From positions 1 to 8,022 of the forward strand of contig DBHE01000244.1 in the NCBI GenBank assembly GCA_002296055.1: a DNA stretch of 8,022 bases. The letters run 5' to 3'. A program made the translations under genes and the position numbers. The DNA is from Pseudomonadaceae bacterium UBA836 (GTDB taxonomy: Bacteria > Pseudomonadota > Gammaproteobacteria > Pseudomonadales > Pseudomonadaceae). Of the stretch, positions 1-7,366 are shown piece after piece; the first letter of the stretch is position 1; each line of letters begins with the position of its first letter. The notes below the pieces were generated by a model. It was given only the letters and a program-made list of their open reading frames with translations, was not told the origin of the DNA and made no database searches.

Positions 1-1137
1 CAGCAGCGCGCAACCGACGAATACCCCGCCCAGCCCGAAGTGCGCGAACAGCCAGCCACCAAACATGCCGCCCAGCGCCGCGCCGGCGAACTGGCTGGTG
101 GAGTAGACGCCCATTGCCGTGCCCTTGCCCCCGGCAGGCGCAATCTTGCTGAGCAGCGACGGCAAGGTTGCCTCCAGCAAGTTGAACCCGACAAAGAACA
201 GAATGATCGCCGCCACCAGCCAGGGCAGACTGTGCTGGCTCAGCCAGAACAGCGGCTGCACCAGGGTCAGCACCGCCACCGCACCCAGCATGACGCGCTT
301 CATCTGGCGCTGACGCTCGGCGTAAATGATAAAGGGCACCATGCCAAAGAACGACAGCAGCAACGCCGCCAGGTAGACCCACCAGTGGTCTTCCTTGGCC
401 AGGCCCGCCTGCTGCTGCAACGCCAGCGGAATCGCCAGAAAGGTCGCCATCAGAATCGCGTGCAAACAAGCGATGCCATAGTTCAACCGGAGCAGTTGTC
501 CGTTGCTCAGTGCTGGCCACAGTGCCCCCCGCACGATGCCGGCGTCACGATGGGGTTGGGTGTGGCGCGGCGTCGGCACTGTCAGCAGCACCAGCACAAT
601 ACCCAGCAACGCCAACGCCGAGGTCGACAGGAACACACCTCCGAGGCCCGCCATACGCGCCACCACCGGGCCAGCCACCATGGCCACAGCAAAGGCGACG
701 CCAATGCTCATGCCGATCATCGCCATGGCCTTGGTACGATGCTGCTCACGCGTCGAGTCGGCCACCAGCGCCATCACTGCCGCAGCAATTGCCCCAGCCC
801 CCTGCAGCACCCGTCCGGCGATTACCTGGCCAATGCTATCGGCATCGGCTGCGACCAGCCCGCCGGCGGCAAATAGCAACAGGCCGAACACAATCACCGG
901 CTTGCGGCCAATGCGGTCGGATAACATGCCAAAGGGAATTTGCAGAAATGCCTGGGTCAGACCGTAAGCGCCGATCGCCATGCCGATCAGAAAGGGGGTT
1001 GCCCCCTGCAACTGCTGCCCCCAGGTCGCTAGCACCGGCAACACCATGAACAGGCCCAGCATACGAAAGGCAAAGACCAGCGCCAGCGACACGGAGGCGC
1101 GACGTTCCTGGGGGCTCATGGAGTCAACCTGATGCAT
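1..1137 (-). CDS. YajR-like MFS transporter (3' end outside window)
   Basis: Inner-membrane major facilitator transporter, probably a drug:proton antiporter-like exporter; the substrate cannot be read from sequence. The reading frame is open from ATG at 1137 to the window edge, giving 379 residues without a stop. The N-terminus ([20 protein letters not shown]) and the segments [27 protein letters not shown] (MFS motif A, in the loop after the second helix), [19 protein letters not shown] and [13 protein letters not shown] closely resemble E. coli YajR as I remember it. About 11 hydrophobic segments are visible and the frame ends inside the last one. YajR proteins are about 450 residues with a small C-terminal ferredoxin-like domain, which would lie outside the window. 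ATG 1137 is preferred because GGAG (plus-strand CTCC at 1143-1146) sits 5 bases upstream; an in-frame ATG at 1119 has no such site. It is divergent from uvrA. A weak -10 candidate (TAATAT, plus-strand 1161-1166) has no convincing -35. Family call is firm, specific role is not. Confidence 0.93.
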   Translation of the reverse strand, partial: MHQVDSMSPQERRASVSLALVFAFRMLGLFMVLPVLATWGQQLQGATPFLIGMAIGAYGLTQAFLQIPFGMLSDRIGRKPVIVFGLLLFAAGGLVAADADSIGQVIAGRVLQGAGAIAAAVMALVADSTREQHRTKAMAMIGMSIGVAFAVAMVAGPVVARMAGLGGVFLSTSALALLGIVLVLLTVPTPRHTQPHRDAGIVRGALWPALSNGQLLRLNYGIACLHAILMATFLAIPLALQQQAGLAKEDHWWVYLAALLLSFFGMVPFIIYAERQRQMKRVMLGAVAVLTLVQPLFWLSQHSLPWLVAAIILFFVGFNLLEATLPSLLSKIAPAGGKGTAMGVYSTSQFAGAALGGMFGGWLFAHFGLGGVFVGCALL

Positions 1138-1213
1138 GACAGCTCCGGGTAAAAGCGCGGATATTACCATGCCTGCCCCCGGCCCGGGACGCACACTGCA
1201 CGGGTGCGCCACT

Positions 1214-1243
1214 TTGCCGCCGACCCAGCGGAAGCCGTATACT
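1214..1243 (+). promoter_or_regulatory. Predicted sigma70 promoter of uvrA
   Basis: TTGCCG at 1214-1219 and TATACT at 1238-1243 are separated by 18 bases, a near-consensus housekeeping promoter. Transcription would start near 1250, giving a leader of about 27 bases before the GTG at 1277. No CTG-N10-CAG LexA site occurs in the intergenic region, so SOS control is not indicated. This is prediction from sequence only. Confidence 0.65.
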
Positions 1244-1262
1244 TGTACGCTTTGCCGGCCGC

Positions 1263-1269
1263 GAGGTGA
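1263..1269 (+). promoter_or_regulatory. Shine-Dalgarno that fixes the uvrA start
   Basis: GAGGTGA can pair over seven bases with the 3' end of 16S rRNA (UCACCUC). It lies 7 bases before GTG 1277. This decides in favour of the GTG start over the in-frame ATG at 1136, which would add 47 residues unlike any UvrA and would overlap the start codon of the divergent transporter gene. Confidence 0.85.
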
Positions 1270-1276
1270 GAGTACA

Positions 1277-4111
1277 GTGGATACCATTCAGATCCGGGGT
1301 GCACGCACGCACAACCTGAAAAATGTCGACCTCGACCTGCCCCGTGACAAGCTGATCGTGATCACCGGGTTGTCCGGCTCCGGCAAGTCGTCACTGGCCT
1401 TCGACACCCTTTACGCCGAGGGTCAGCGCCGCTACGTCGAGTCGCTGTCGGCCTATGCGCGGCAGTTCCTGTCGATGATGGAAAAGCCCGATGTCGACCA
1501 TATCGAGGGCCTGTCTCCGGCCATCTCAATCGAGCAGAAGTCGACGTCGCACAACCCGCGCTCCACCGTCGGCACCATCACCGAAATTTACGATTACCTG
1601 CGCCTGCTGTTTGCTCGGGTGGGCACGCCCATGTGCCCCGACCACGACCTGCCGCTGACGGCCCAGACCGTCAGCCAGATGGTCGACCAGGTCCTGGCCA
1701 TGCCCGAGGGCAGCAAGCTGATGTTGCTGGCCCCGGTGCTGCGCGACCGCAAGGGTGAGCACCTGGCATTGATCGACGAGCTGCGCGCCCAGGGCTTTGT
1801 CCGCGCACGCATCGATGGCCGCATCTATGAGCTTGATGAGGCACCGGCGCTGGACAAGAAGCGCAAGCACAGCATCGAAGTGGTGGTCGACCGCTTTAAA
1901 GTCCGCGAAGATCTGCAGCAGCGTCTGGCCGAATCCTTCGAGACCGCCATCGGCCTTGCCGACGGCATCGCCATTATCGCCCCCATGGACGGAGAGGAAG
2001 GCGAAGAGACCACCTTCAGCGCACGCTTCGCCTGCCCCGAATGCGGACATTCGATCAGCGAGCTGGAACCGCGCCTGTTCTCCTTCAACAACCCCGCCGG
2101 CGCCTGCCCGACCTGCGACGGCCTGGGCGTTAAGCAATTTTTTGATGCGCGGCGCCTGGTCAACGGCGAGTTGACGCTGGCCGAAGGCGCGATCCGCGGC
2201 TGGGATCGGCGTAACGTGTACTACTTTCAGATGCTCAGCTCGCTGGCCGAGCATTTCGGTATCGATCTGGACCTGCCCTTTGATCAGATCCAGGACGACC
2301 ACCGCAAGCTGATCCTCAGCGGTACCGGCAATGACAAAGTGCCCTTCCGCTACCTCAACGATCGCGGCGATGTGGTCCAGCGCGAGCACCCGTTCGAGGG
2401 CATCGTGCCCAACCTAGAGCGGCGCTACCGGGAGACCGAGTCCCAGAGCGTGCGCGAGGAGCTGGCCAAATACCTGAGCACACAGCCGTGTCCGGACTGC
2501 CACGGCACTCGCCTGCGTCGCGAGTCGCGTCACGTGATGATCGACGGCCGCAACTTACCTGGGCTGACCACCCTGCCCGTGGGCAGCGCGGCCGACTACT
2601 TTGAACAACTGACACTGGAAGGCAGCCGCGGCGAGATTGCGGAGAAGATTCTCAAGGAGATTCGCGCGCGCCTGATGTTCCTGGTCAACGTCGGCTTGGA
2701 CTACCTCACGCTGGACCGCAGCGCGGACACACTGTCTGGCGGCGAAGCCCAACGCATTCGTCTGGCCAGCCAGATCGGTGCCGGGCTGGTCGGCGTCATG
2801 TACATCCTGGATGAGCCCTCCATCGGCTTGCACCAGCGCGACAACGAGCGTTTGCTGGCGACACTGGTGCACCTCCGTGATTTGGGTAACACCGTGATTG
2901 TCGTCGAGCACGATGAAGACGCCATCCGCTTGGCGGACTACGTGGTGGACATCGGCCCCGGCGCGGGCGTACACGGCGGCCGCGTAGTGTCACACGGCAC
3001 CGCGCAACAGGTGATGGACGATCCAGCCTCGCTGACCGGCAAATACCTCTCCGGCAAGGTAAAAATCCCCGTACCCGCCGAGCGCACACCGCTGCGCAAG
3101 AACGAATGGCTACGCCTCAAAGGTGCCTGCGGCAATAACCTGCAGAAGGTCAATCTGGAGATTCCGGTTGGCTTGCTGACGTGCGTCACCGGCGTATCCG
3201 GCTCGGGCAAATCGACGCTGATCAACAACACCCTGTTCCCGATCACGGCCACCGCCCTGAACGGCGCCACAACCCTGGAAACCGCACCCTACGGCAGCTT
3301 CGATGGGTTGCAGCATCTGGACAAGGTAGTCGACATCGACCAGAGCCCGATCGGCCGCACCCCGCGTTCCAACCCGGCAACCTATACCGGCCTGTTTACC
3401 CCAATCCGCGAGCTGTTCGCCGGCACCCAGGAAGCCCGCTCTCGCGGCTACAAGGCCGGACGCTTCTCCTTTAACGTCAAGGGCGGGCGCTGTGAGGCTT
3501 GCCAGGGCGACGGCCTGATCAAGGTAGAGATGCACTTCCTGCCCGATATCTACGTGCCCTGCGACGTCTGCAAGAGCAAGCGCTACAACCGCGAGACGCT
3601 GGAGATCAAGTACAAGGGCAAGAGCATCCACGAAGTGCTGGAGATGACCATTGAGGAAGCACGCGAGTTCTTTGATGCTGTCCCGGCTCTCGCCCGCAAG
3701 CTGCAAACCCTGATGGACGTGGGCCTGTCCTACATTCGCCTGGGGCAATCAGCAACTACGCTGTCCGGCGGTGAGGCTCAGCGCGTGAAACTCGCGCGTG
3801 AGCTATCCAAGCGCGACACCGGCAAAACGCTCTACATTCTCGATGAGCCGACCACCGGCCTGCACTTTGCCGACATTCAGCAATTGCTCGACGTACTGCA
3901 CCGCCTGCGCGACCACGGCAACACAGTGGTCGTCATCGAGCACAACCTCGATGTAATCAAGACCGCAGACTGGATCGTCGATCTGGGCCCGGAAGGCGGC
4001 TCTGGTGGCGGTCAGATTATCGCCGCCGGCACGCCGGAGCAGATCGCGGCCGAGGCAGCCTCGCACACCGGGCGCTTTCTTGGCCCGCTGCTGGAGCGCG
4101 ACCGCGCCTGA
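1277..4111 (+). CDS. uvrA: UvrABC excinuclease subunit A
   Basis: Cytoplasmic ATPase of nucleotide excision repair. As a dimer it scans DNA with UvrB, recognises bulky or helix-distorting lesions and loads UvrB, after which UvrC cuts. The protein has 944 residues, the normal family length, and starts [17 protein letters not shown] (GTG read as Met). Both ABC modules are intact: Walker [10 protein letters not shown] at 31-39 and GVSGSGKST at 639-647; signature LSGGEAQR from 486 and from 829; Walker B YILDEP at 509-514 and 853-858. The two zinc modules keep all cysteines: C253/C256/C277/C280 and C739/C742/C762/C765. Nothing is missing or frameshifted. The gene is monocistronic by layout: own promoter upstream, divergent transporter on the left, and hairpins 10 bases and further beyond the stop facing the convergent rplQ. 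No LexA box is visible, so expression is probably constitutive, as I recall being reported for P. aeruginosa uvrA. Confidence 0.98.
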   Translation: MDTIQIRGARTHNLKNVDLDLPRDKLIVITGLSGSGKSSLAFDTLYAEGQRRYVESLSAYARQFLSMMEKPDVDHIEGLSPAISIEQKSTSHNPRSTVGTITEIYDYLRLLFARVGTPMCPDHDLPLTAQTVSQMVDQVLAMPEGSKLMLLAPVLRDRKGEHLALIDELRAQGFVRARIDGRIYELDEAPALDKKRKHSIEVVVDRFKVREDLQQRLAESFETAIGLADGIAIIAPMDGEEGEETTFSARFACPECGHSISELEPRLFSFNNPAGACPTCDGLGVKQFFDARRLVNGELTLAEGAIRGWDRRNVYYFQMLSSLAEHFGIDLDLPFDQIQDDHRKLILSGTGNDKVPFRYLNDRGDVVQREHPFEGIVPNLERRYRETESQSVREELAKYLSTQPCPDCHGTRLRRESRHVMIDGRNLPGLTTLPVGSAADYFEQLTLEGSRGEIAEKILKEIRARLMFLVNVGLDYLTLDRSADTLSGGEAQRIRLASQIGAGLVGVMYILDEPSIGLHQRDNERLLATLVHLRDLGNTVIVVEHDEDAIRLADYVVDIGPGAGVHGGRVVSHGTAQQVMDDPASLTGKYLSGKVKIPVPAERTPLRKNEWLRLKGACGNNLQKVNLEIPVGLLTCVTGVSGSGKSTLINNTLFPITATALNGATTLETAPYGSFDGLQHLDKVVDIDQSPIGRTPRSNPATYTGLFTPIRELFAGTQEARSRGYKAGRFSFNVKGGRCEACQGDGLIKVEMHFLPDIYVPCDVCKSKRYNRETLEIKYKGKSIHEVLEMTIEEAREFFDAVPALARKLQTLMDVGLSYIRLGQSATTLSGGEAQRVKLARELSKRDTGKTLYILDEPTTGLHFADIQQLLDVLHRLRDHGNTVVVIEHNLDVIKTADWIVDLGPEGGSGGGQIIAAGTPEQIAAEAASHTGRFLGPLLERDRA

Positions 4112-4121
4112 CCCGCATAGA

Positions 4122-4143
4122 GGAGCCGCCCAACGGCGGCTCC
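4122..4143 (+). terminator. Hairpin after uvrA
   Basis: A perfect 9 bp GC-rich inverted repeat, GGAGCCGCC at 4122-4130 and GGCGGCTCC at 4135-4143 with a CAAC loop, starts 10 bases after the uvrA stop. Only a poor T-tract follows (GCACTTCATT), so it may act as a weak intrinsic terminator or as a 3' end-protecting stem, with the next hairpin doing most of the stopping. Confidence 0.55.
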
Positions 4144-4182
4144 GCACTTCATTCAGCACATCCAGCGCCAAATCGCAGACAC

Positions 4183-4210
4183 AAAAAAACCGGCCTAAGC
4201 CGGTTTTCTT
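4183..4210. terminator. Bidirectional intrinsic terminator between uvrA and rplQ
   Basis: AAAACCGGC at 4186-4194 and GCCGGTTTT at 4199-4207 form a 9 bp stem with a CTAA loop. Read on the minus strand, the stem runs into seven U residues (plus-strand A at 4183-4189), a strong terminator 17 bases beyond the rplQ stop. Read on the plus strand it is followed by TTTTCTT, a usable but weaker tail for uvrA. It therefore insulates two convergent units. Confidence 0.85.
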
Positions 4211-4226
4211 GTCGTGCCTGACTAAC

Positions 4227-4607
4227 TTACTCGTCAGCTGCAGCCGCTTCAGGGCGGTCAACCAGCTCAACGTAAGCCATCGGGGCAGCATCGCCAGCGC
4301 GGAAACCGCACTTCAGGATGCGCACATAGCCACCCGGACGGGTTGCATAGCGCTTGCCCAGGTCGTTGAACAGTTTGCCGACAGCAGCTTTGCTGCGAGT
4401 ACGGTCAAACGCCAGACGACGGTTAGCTACGGTGTCTTCCTTGGCCAGGGTGATCAGCGGCTCGGCAACGCGGCGCAGTTCCTTGGCTTTCGGCAGAGTA
4501 GTTTTGATCAGTTCGTTCTCGAACAGCGACACTGCCATGTTCTGGAACATGGCCTTGCGGTGTGCGCTGGTGCGACTCAGGTGACGACCACTTTTACGAT
4601 GACGCAT
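4227..4607 (-). CDS. rplQ: 50S ribosomal protein L17
   Basis: Large-subunit ribosomal protein that lies near the exit of the peptide tunnel. The protein has 126 residues, near the family length (about 127-130 in relatives). It begins [20 protein letters not shown], the highly conserved L17 N-terminus rich in basic residues, and carries [19 protein letters not shown] and the family segment GGYVRILKC. The tail is short and acidic (EAAAADE), a variable region in this family. The ATG is preceded by GAGGAA (plus-strand 4615-4620) at normal spacing. It is the last gene of the alpha operon, 26 bases after rpoA, and is followed by the strong terminator at 4183-4210. Confidence 0.98.
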   Translation of the reverse strand: MRHRKSGRHLSRTSAHRKAMFQNMAVSLFENELIKTTLPKAKELRRVAEPLITLAKEDTVANRRLAFDRTRSKAAVGKLFNDLGKRYATRPGGYVRILKCGFRAGDAAPMAYVELVDRPEAAAADE

Positions 4608-4633
4608 CTCTCAATTCCTCGGTGTCAAGACGA

Positions 4634-5635
4634 TCAGGCCGAAACCTTGTCGTCCTTCTTCAAGCTTGCAGGCGGCCAGTTGTCCAGACGCATACCCAGA
4701 GACAGACCACGCGAAGCCAGAACGTCCTTGATCTCGGTCAGGGACTTCTTACCCAGGTTCGGGGTCTTCAGCAGCTCTACTTCGGTACGCTGGATCAGAT
4801 CGCCAATGTAGTAAATATTTTCAGCCTTCAAGCAGTTGGCCGAACGGACAGTCAGCTCAAGGTCGTCCACCGGACGCAGCAGAATCGGATCAATCTCGTC
4901 TTCCTGCTGCTCGACAACCGGCTCCTGGTCGCCCTTCAGATCAACGAAGGCAGCCAGCTGCTGCTGCAGAATAGTTGCAGCGCGGCGAATGGCTTCTTCC
5001 GGATCCAGGGTACCGTTGGTTTCCAGGTCGATAACCAGTTTGTCCAGGTTGGTACGCTGCTCAACACGCGCACTTTCCACTACGTAGGCCACACGGCGTA
5101 CGGGAGTGTAAGTGGCGTCCAGCTGCAGACGGCCAATGGAGCGGGTCTCGTCCTCATCGGACTGACGCGCATCGGCCGGCTCGTAACCGCGGCCACGGGC
5201 CACGGTCAGCTTCATGGTCAGCTCGCCGTTGTCGGACAGCGTGGCAATCACGTGATCCGGATTGACGATTTCGACTTCGTGGTCGAGCTGAATGTCGGCA
5301 GCGGTGACAACGCCCGGGCCTTTCTTGGAAAGGTTCAGGGTTACCTGGTCGCGACCGTGCATGTTGATCGCCAACCCTTTCAGGTTGAGCAGGATCTCGA
5401 TGACATCTTCCTGGACGCCTTCGATTGCGCTGTACTCATGCAAAACGCCATCGATTTCGGCCTCTACCACGGCGCAGCCGGGCATGGACGAGAGCAGAAT
5501 GCGACGCAGCGCATTGCCCAGGGTATGACCGAAACCACGCTCCAGCGGCTCAAGAGTGATCTTGGCACGCGTGGGCGAAGTTTCCTGTACGTCGATATGA
5601 CGCGGAGTTAGAAACTCGGTAACCGAACTCTGCAT
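4634..5635 (-). CDS. rpoA: DNA-directed RNA polymerase subunit alpha
   Basis: Alpha subunit of RNA polymerase; its dimer is the assembly platform for beta and beta', and its C-terminal domain contacts UP elements and activators. The 333 residues match the pseudomonad length. The N-terminal domain (about 1-230) has [17 protein letters not shown] around 34-50, including R45, the residue equivalent to the E. coli dimer and assembly position. An acidic linker (about 235-248, rich in E and D) leads to the C-terminal domain, with [13 protein letters not shown]264 corresponds to E. coli R265, the key DNA-contact residue. [10 protein letters not shown] follows. The start chosen is ATG 5635 (MQSSV), with AAGGTG 6 bases upstream; an in-frame GTG at 5644 overlaps that ribosome site and is unlikely to be used. 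Located between rpsD (27 bases) and rplQ (26 bases). Confidence 0.99.
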   Translation of the reverse strand: MQSSVTEFLTPRHIDVQETSPTRAKITLEPLERGFGHTLGNALRRILLSSMPGCAVVEAEIDGVLHEYSAIEGVQEDVIEILLNLKGLAINMHGRDQVTLNLSKKGPGVVTAADIQLDHEVEIVNPDHVIATLSDNGELTMKLTVARGRGYEPADARQSDEDETRSIGRLQLDATYTPVRRVAYVVESARVEQRTNLDKLVIDLETNGTLDPEEAIRRAATILQQQLAAFVDLKGDQEPVVEQQEDEIDPILLRPVDDLELTVRSANCLKAENIYYIGDLIQRTEVELLKTPNLGKKSLTEIKDVLASRGLSLGMRLDNWPPASLKKDDKVSA

Positions 5636-5662
5636 GTGGGGCACCTTTATGCTGTCTGTCGC

Positions 5663-6283
5663 TTACTTGGAGTACAGCTCGACGATCAGGTTTTCGTTGA
5701 TGTCGGCATACAGATCGCTGCGAGCCGGGATGCTCTTGAAAACGCCTTCTTTCTTGGCGCTGTCTACTTCAACCCACTCTGCACCGCCACGCTGAGCAGC
5801 CTGCTCCAGAGCGCTGTTGATGCGCAGTTGGTTCTTGGCTTTCTCGCGAACAGCGACCACGTCACCCGGAGCAACCGAGTAGGACGCAATGTTTACTGTT
5901 TTGCCGTTGACGCTGATCGACTTGTGCGACACCAGCTGACGTGCTTCAGCGCGAGTAGCACCAAAGCCCATGCGATAAACGACGTTGTCCAGACGACGCT
6001 CCAGCAGTTGCAGCAGGTTCTCACCGGTAGCACCCTTCAGGCGGGCAGCTTCCTTGTAGTAGTTGCTGAACTGACGCTCGAGAACGCCATACATACGACG
6101 GACCTTCTGCTTTTCACGCAGCTGAGTACCGTATTCTGAAAGACGACCACGGCGTTGGCCGTGAACACCCGGAGGGGTTTCCAGTTTGCACTTGGAGTCG
6201 AGAGCGCGCACGCCGCTTTTCAGGAACAGGTCAGTACCTTCGCGACGAGATAGCTTGCACTTGGGACCAATATAACGAGCCAT
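5663..6283 (-). CDS. rpsD: 30S ribosomal protein S4
   Basis: Primary 16S rRNA-binding protein that nucleates assembly of the 5' domain of the 30S body and contributes to decoding accuracy at the S4-S5 interface. It has 206 residues, the same length as E. coli S4. It opens [19 protein letters not shown] and contains [15 protein letters not shown] and the S4 RNA-binding domain at roughly 95-155 ([20 protein letters not shown], then the [10 protein letters not shown] strand). The end, [13 protein letters not shown], is typical. Only two cysteines are present (C9, C32), so it is not the zinc-binding S4 form with four. AGGAG lies 8 bases before the ATG. In E. coli S4 represses its own operon by binding the mRNA leader upstream of rpsM; whether that holds here is not shown by the sequence. 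Confidence 0.99.
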   Translation of the reverse strand: MARYIGPKCKLSRREGTDLFLKSGVRALDSKCKLETPPGVHGQRRGRLSEYGTQLREKQKVRRMYGVLERQFSNYYKEAARLKGATGENLLQLLERRLDNVVYRMGFGATRAEARQLVSHKSISVNGKTVNIASYSVAPGDVVAVREKAKNQLRINSALEQAAQRGGAEWVEVDSAKKEGVFKSIPARSDLYADINENLIVELYSK

Positions 6284-6298
6284 TTTACCGTCTCCTGA

Positions 6299-6688
6299 TT
6301 AAACGCGACGCTTCTTGGGCGGGCGGCAGCCGTTGTGGGGAATGGGGGTGACGTCGGTGATGCTGCTGATCTTGTAACCACAAGAGTTCAGAGCACGCAC
6401 AGCAGACTCACGACCCGGGCCGGGGCCTTTGACGCACACGTCCAGGTTCTTCAGGCCATACTCAAGGGCAGCCTGACCGGCACGCTCGGCCGCTACCTGA
6501 GCAGCGAACGGGGTGCTTTTGCGCGAACCACGGAAGCCGGAACCACCGGAGGTAGCCCAGCTCAGGGCATTACCCTGACGGTCTGTAATGGTGATGATGG
6601 TGTTGTTGAAAGACGCGTGGATGTGGGCAACCCCATCAACGACTGTCTTTTTTACTTTTTTACGTACACGAGCAGCTGGCTTAGCCAT
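6299..6688 (-). CDS. rpsK: 30S ribosomal protein S11
   Basis: Small-subunit platform protein, located at the 16S rRNA 690/720 region near the E-site mRNA. It has 129 residues, the usual length. The basic N-terminus ([16 protein letters not shown]) is followed by [34 protein letters not shown] and [15 protein letters not shown], all diagnostic of S11. The C-terminus is [19 protein letters not shown]; the Asn-Gly pair there is the site of isoaspartate formation known in E. coli S11. It sits 20 bases after rpsM and 15 before rpsD in the alpha operon, with a GAGGGA ribosome site upstream. Confidence 0.99.
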   Translation of the reverse strand: MAKPAARVRKKVKKTVVDGVAHIHASFNNTIITITDRQGNALSWATSGGSGFRGSRKSTPFAAQVAAERAGQAALEYGLKNLDVCVKGPGPGRESAVRALNSCGYKISSITDVTPIPHNGCRPPKKRRV

Positions 6689-6708
6689 ATCTGTAGATTC
6701 CCTCGCAA

Positions 6709-7065
6709 TTACTTACGGATCGGCTTGCGCGGACCCTTACGGGTGCGGGCATTGGTCTTGGTGCGCTGACCGTGGACCGGAAGGCCACGACGGTGACGCA
6801 GGCCACGATAGCAGCCGAGATCCATGAGGCGCTTGACGTTCATATTGATCGCGCGGCGCAGGTCACCTTCGGTCGTGCTCTTGGCGACTTCATTGCGCAG
6901 GGTATCAATCTGCTCTTCGCTCAGATCCTTGATTTTGACACTGGGCGCAATGCCAGTGGCGGCACAGATCTGTTGTGCCTTGGTCTGACCAATACCAAAG
7001 ATATAGGTCAGAGAGATAACAGTGTGCTTGTTATCCGGGATGTTGACGCCTGCAATACGGGCCAT
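6709..7065 (-). CDS. rpsM: 30S ribosomal protein S13
   Basis: Head protein of the 30S subunit that contacts 16S rRNA, the P-site tRNA through its basic tail, and the 50S subunit in the inter-subunit bridges. It has 118 residues, as in relatives. It starts [20 protein letters not shown], has the helix-hairpin-helix-like [14 protein letters not shown], then [20 protein letters not shown] and the very basic tail [18 protein letters not shown] lies 8 bases before the ATG. It is the first gene of the alpha operon, preceded by a 160-base gap with a terminator-like hairpin and its own predicted promoter. Confidence 0.99.
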   Translation of the reverse strand: MARIAGVNIPDNKHTVISLTYIFGIGQTKAQQICAATGIAPSVKIKDLSEEQIDTLRNEVAKSTTEGDLRRAINMNVKRLMDLGCYRGLRHRRGLPVHGQRTKTNARTRKGPRKPIRK

Positions 7066-7125
7066 CCAATTTACTCCGTCTGACAGCTACCTGACTCAAC
7101 CCAAAGAGGTTGCTCGAAAAAGGGT
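7066..7125 (-). promoter_or_regulatory. Alpha operon mRNA leader (possible S4 target, unproven)
   Basis: If transcription starts near 7125, the rpsM leader is about 60 bases. In E. coli the alpha leader folds into a pseudoknot bound by S4. Here I can see only a short stem, CAACC at plus-strand 7097-7101 with GGTTG at 7108-7112 (loop of six). This competes with pairing of the 5' end ACCC against the same G-rich strand. I cannot establish a pseudoknot by eye. The role is inferred from gene order only. Confidence 0.3.
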
Positions 7126-7130
7126 GCAGT

Positions 7131-7159
7131 AGGGTAGCGCTAACAAAAACAAAATTCAA
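7131..7159 (-). promoter_or_regulatory. Predicted sigma70 promoter of the alpha operon
   Basis: On the minus strand TTGAAT (plus-strand 7154-7159) and TACCCT (7131-7136) are separated by exactly 17 bases. The start would fall near 7125, about 60 bases before rpsM. The spacer is T-rich (TTTGTTTTTGTTAGCGC). The -35 box begins at the base immediately after the hairpin at 7160-7186, so the element is shared with the tail of the preceding terminator. Confidence 0.6.
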
Positions 7160-7186
7160 CCACCTGGCCAAAATATGGCCAGGTGG
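7160..7186 (-). terminator. Terminator or attenuator between rpmJ and rpsM
   Basis: An 11 bp perfect inverted repeat, CCACCTGGCCA at 7160-7170 and TGGCCAGGTGG at 7176-7186, has a five-base loop. In the direction of transcription it is followed by a U-rich but interrupted run (TTGAATTTTGTTTTTGTT). This fits the end of the spc operon (secY-rpmJ), with some read-through into the alpha operon plausible because the first U stretch is imperfect. Confidence 0.7.
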
Positions 7187-7225
7187 CGGTTATCCTGAGA
7201 CGTAGTCTTAATGCAGAACCGGGGA

Positions 7226-7342
7226 TTAACCCTGGCGCTGCTTATGACGGGGCTCAGCACTGCAGATTACACGTACGCTACCATTGCGACGGATAACCTT
7301 GCAGTTACGGCAAAGCTTCTTAACTGATGCTGCAACTTTCAT
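7226..7342 (-). CDS. rpmJ: 50S ribosomal protein L36, zinc-ribbon form
   Basis: The smallest large-subunit protein, 38 residues: it starts [19 protein letters not shown] and ends [10 protein letters not shown]. It keeps the zinc ligands C11, C14, C27 and H33, so it is the zinc-containing (C+) form rather than the zinc-free paralogue that some bacteria switch to under zinc limitation. TAGGAG lies shortly before the ATG. It lies 24 bases after secY, as the last gene of the spc operon, and is followed by the hairpin at 7160-7186. Confidence 0.98.
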   Translation of the reverse strand: MKVAASVKKLCRNCKVIRRNGSVRVICSAEPRHKQRQG

Positions 7343-7366
7343 AGCCGACTCCTATAACCCGAATAC

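Noticed and set aside
40..876. 278-codon plus-strand open frame at the left end
   Set aside because: It is the codon-for-codon antisense of the YajR-like transporter. Its product is rich in Gln, His and Arg, as expected for the reverse complement of a membrane-protein gene.
1136..1276. N-terminal extension of UvrA from ATG 1136 (991 residues)
   Set aside because: The added 47 residues are Pro/Cys-rich and unlike UvrA, they would contain the predicted promoter, and a 7-base Shine-Dalgarno sits just before GTG 1277, where family homology begins.
1526..2389. 287-codon open frame on the minus strand opposite uvrA (a similar one of 212 codons at 3110-3748)
   Set aside because: Long antisense frames are common in GC-rich genes. 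Both lie entirely within the well-conserved UvrA coding sequence and show no family features.
4562..5611. 349-codon open frame on the plus strand opposite rpoA
   Set aside because: It is an antisense shadow of a conserved, codon-biased gene. The product has no recognisable family and no promoter or ribosome site is evident.
5636..5644. Upstream GTG start for rpoA (three extra residues)
   Set aside because: The GTG overlaps the AAGGTG ribosome site that serves ATG 5635, and known pseudomonad RpoA proteins begin MQSSV.
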